NCBI GenBank assembly: GCA_947471745.1
Contig: CANJKZ010000777.1
Location: 1-64,000, forward strand
Reading direction: 5' to 3'
Length of the DNA stretch: 64,000 nt
Origin: Closterium sp. Naga37s-1
Lineage: Eukaryota; Streptophyta; Zygnematophyceae; Desmidiales; Closteriaceae
Position numbers and translations under genes: made by a program. A model generated the notes under the pieces. The model did no database searches and was not told the DNA's origin. It saw only the letters and a list, made by a program, of their open reading frames with translations. Within the stretch, counting starts at the first letter, position 1, and every line of letters begins with the position of its first letter. Below, in pieces: positions 62,888-64,000 of this stretch.

Positions 62888-63013
62888 TGTGAAAAGAATG
62901 AGGAATGAATGAACTAGGAAAGTGTGTGATACAAATGTGAAACCCTAGAATTGTGTACCCCTTAGTATCTAACCCGCTACAGCCTACATAGGCTAGATCA
63001 TATATGTCTGACA
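62888..63013 (-). repeat. Probable 3' LTR (~126 bp) of the second copia element
   Basis: On the minus strand it starts TGTCAGACATATATG directly after a G-rich purine tract and ends TTTTCACA where the 173-bp satellite resumes, giving the expected TG and CA ends. The length is short but within the range of small copia LTRs. The partner LTR is outside the window, so the limits are inferred from the tract, the ends and the satellite junction. Confidence 0.6.
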
Positions 63014-63025
63014 CACCCCCATAGG
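63014..63025 (-). promoter_or_regulatory. Probable polypurine tract of the second copia element
   Basis: On the minus strand CCTATGGGGGTG abuts the TGTCAGAC start of the presumed LTR. This is the place and G-rich character of a plus-strand primer. The 185 bp between it and the stop codon (63026-63210) show no recognisable feature. Confidence 0.55.
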
Positions 63026-63210
63026 CAAAGTGGGGGAGAACAAGGGGTCACAAGACCAGTCGAGCAAAGCAAAGCAAGCTCAGGGTGGATCACAATGTCA
63101 CCACACATTTCGAGCACCAGTTCAAGGCCACAAGGCCAGCTCAAACGCAGGATTACATATAAAGGTAAACAAGCAAGTGCAGGTATAGATGCATCACAGT
63201 ACATGCAAGG

Positions 63211-63999
63211 TCAAGAAGTGAGCAAGTGAGGCCAAGTAGGCACAAGACCTAGCATCGTACAAAAGCGCTGATGATCACAAGGCTGAATTGCCTTGGTAAA
63301 TATATCAGCAGTGTTGGCCCTAGAGGCCACGTAAGCAAGGCGCAGCTGACCACGCTGCTGCAGCTCACGAGCAAGGAAGTAGCGAAGAGCAATGTGCTTC
63401 GTTCTGTGCTCCAGTCTGTGCTCCCGACACAAGGCCAGCATGGCCTTGTTGTCTACGTACAGATGTGGAGGAGAACGAGGCGGCTCTCCCAGGTCGGTCA
63501 GCAGGTAGGTGAGCCAGCGTAGCTCCTGTGCAGCCATGGCCCCTGCGTAGATCTCAGCCTCACAGCTGGAGCCAAGAACAGAAGACGAGCGGGTAGACCG
63601 CCACGAAATAGAGCCGGAACCAAGGCTGAAGGTGTAACCCTGTGACGACCGCTGCGTAGCCTGGTCGTTAGCCCAAGAAGCGTCTGCGTGACCAGTGAGG
63701 ACCACTGAATGCCGCCCTCCAAGCACGAGCCCCATGCCCGACGTACTGCACAAGTAGCGCAACACCCTCTTCGCTGCAGCCATGTGCTCAGGTCTGTGTC
63801 TCCCAGGAGCAACATAGCGTGCCAAGATGCTAAGAGGGTATGCAAGGTCAGGTCGAGTGCAGGTCATCAGGTACATGAGGCAGCCAACAAGTTCTGGGTA
63901 CGGGCCACTCGGCTCTACGGACTCATCCGAAGGCAGAGCTGAGAGTGAGTGGCGAGTAGATAGAGGAGTGGCCTGAGGCGAGGAGTACGTGAAGTCGAA
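63211..63999 (-). CDS. pol: Copia polyprotein, RNase H end (partial)
   Basis: The minus-strand frame is open from the window edge to its stop, 262 codons visible, and it continues beyond the window. It starts in the connection between reverse transcriptase and RNase H (SSPQATPL, then PELVGCLMYLMTCTRPDLAY), which is a conserved copia stretch. The RNase H residues follow: the Asp of GHADASWA, the Glu of SSCEAEIYAG, the Asp of YVDNKAMLAL, then RTKHIALRYFLARE and a final TADIFTKAI. In this family the domain removes the RNA strand of the RNA-DNA hybrid during reverse transcription. Methionine 63876 is internal and not a start. The sequence differs clearly from the RNase H of the element at 12225, which has FCDNESAVKLA at the matching place. 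Confidence 0.9.
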   Translation of the reverse strand, partial: FDFTYSSPQATPLSTRHSLSALPSDESVEPSGPYPELVGCLMYLMTCTRPDLAYPLSILARYVAPGRHRPEHMAAAKRVLRYLCSTSGMGLVLGGRHSVVLTGHADASWANDQATQRSSQGYTFSLGSGSISWRSTRSSSVLGSSCEAEIYAGAMAAQELRWLTYLLTDLGEPPRSPPHLYVDNKAMLALCREHRLEHRTKHIALRYFLARELQQRGQLRLAYVASRANTADIFTKAIQPCDHQRFCTMLGLVPTWPHLLTS

Positions 64000-64000
64000 G

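Larger units (their letters stand above)
62888..64000 (-). mobile_element. Second copia retrotransposon, 3' part, cut by window edge
   Basis: Read on the minus strand, the window holds the RNase H end of a copia polyprotein, about 185 bp of untranslated sequence, a purine tract and a short terminal repeat. It is inserted in the 173-bp satellite. It is not the same family as the element at 12225: its RNase H sequence is clearly different, and its LTR is about 126 bp where the other's is 867 bp. The 5' part, the other LTR and the far target duplication lie beyond the window, so wholeness and age cannot be judged. Confidence 0.85.

Noticed and set aside
63271-63942. Plus-strand open frames across the second copia element.
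   Set aside because: They are shadows of the minus-strand RNase H frame, which carries all the recognisable motifs.

Overview
The window looks eukaryotic and contains no host gene that I can support. About 54 kb is one tandem satellite with a 31-bp unit. It is split by a complete-looking Ty1/copia LTR retrotransposon. On the right it abuts a second satellite with a 173-bp unit, and the window ends inside another copia element on the minus strand. The copia element with a tRNA-iMet primer-binding site and the lack of operons, Shine-Dalgarno sites or prokaryotic genes point to a nuclear genome. A plant or streptophyte alga is my best guess from the style of the copia proteins, but the species is not identifiable from the sequence alone.

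Layout. 1-12224: left block of the 31-bp satellite, about 394 units. The first ~1 kb carries a dense scatter of small insertions and deletions that looks like an unpolished contig end. 12225-18709: copia element with two 867-bp LTRs, 5-bp target duplication, primer-binding site, one long gag-pol frame and a polypurine tract. 18710-60600: right block of the satellite, about 1350 units. 60601-62887: 173-bp satellite, about 13 units. 62888-64000: 3' part of a different copia element on the minus strand, namely a short LTR plus the RNase H end of its polyprotein, running off the window.

The 31-bp unit reads TGCAAAATTGCAAGAAC followed by AAGGGCCTAGCGTG. Units differ at a few diagnostic places (ATTGC, ATAGC or ATTTC in the middle; GCGTGTGC or GCGAGTGC at the join) and in rare odd-length units. 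These markers show that the array grew by nested block duplications: 9-, 14-, 33-, 40-, 62-, 108-, 128- and about 279-unit blocks can be traced. The largest is an ~8.66-kb tandem duplication (18831-27489 copied to 27490-37741).

The many open frames of about 60-90 codons in the satellites are by-products of a unit length that is not a multiple of three, and I do not annotate them as genes. The retrotransposon has near-identical LTRs, and an uninterrupted paralogue of its insertion site lies at about 8041-8500. The insertion is therefore young and later than the amplification that made those two copies.
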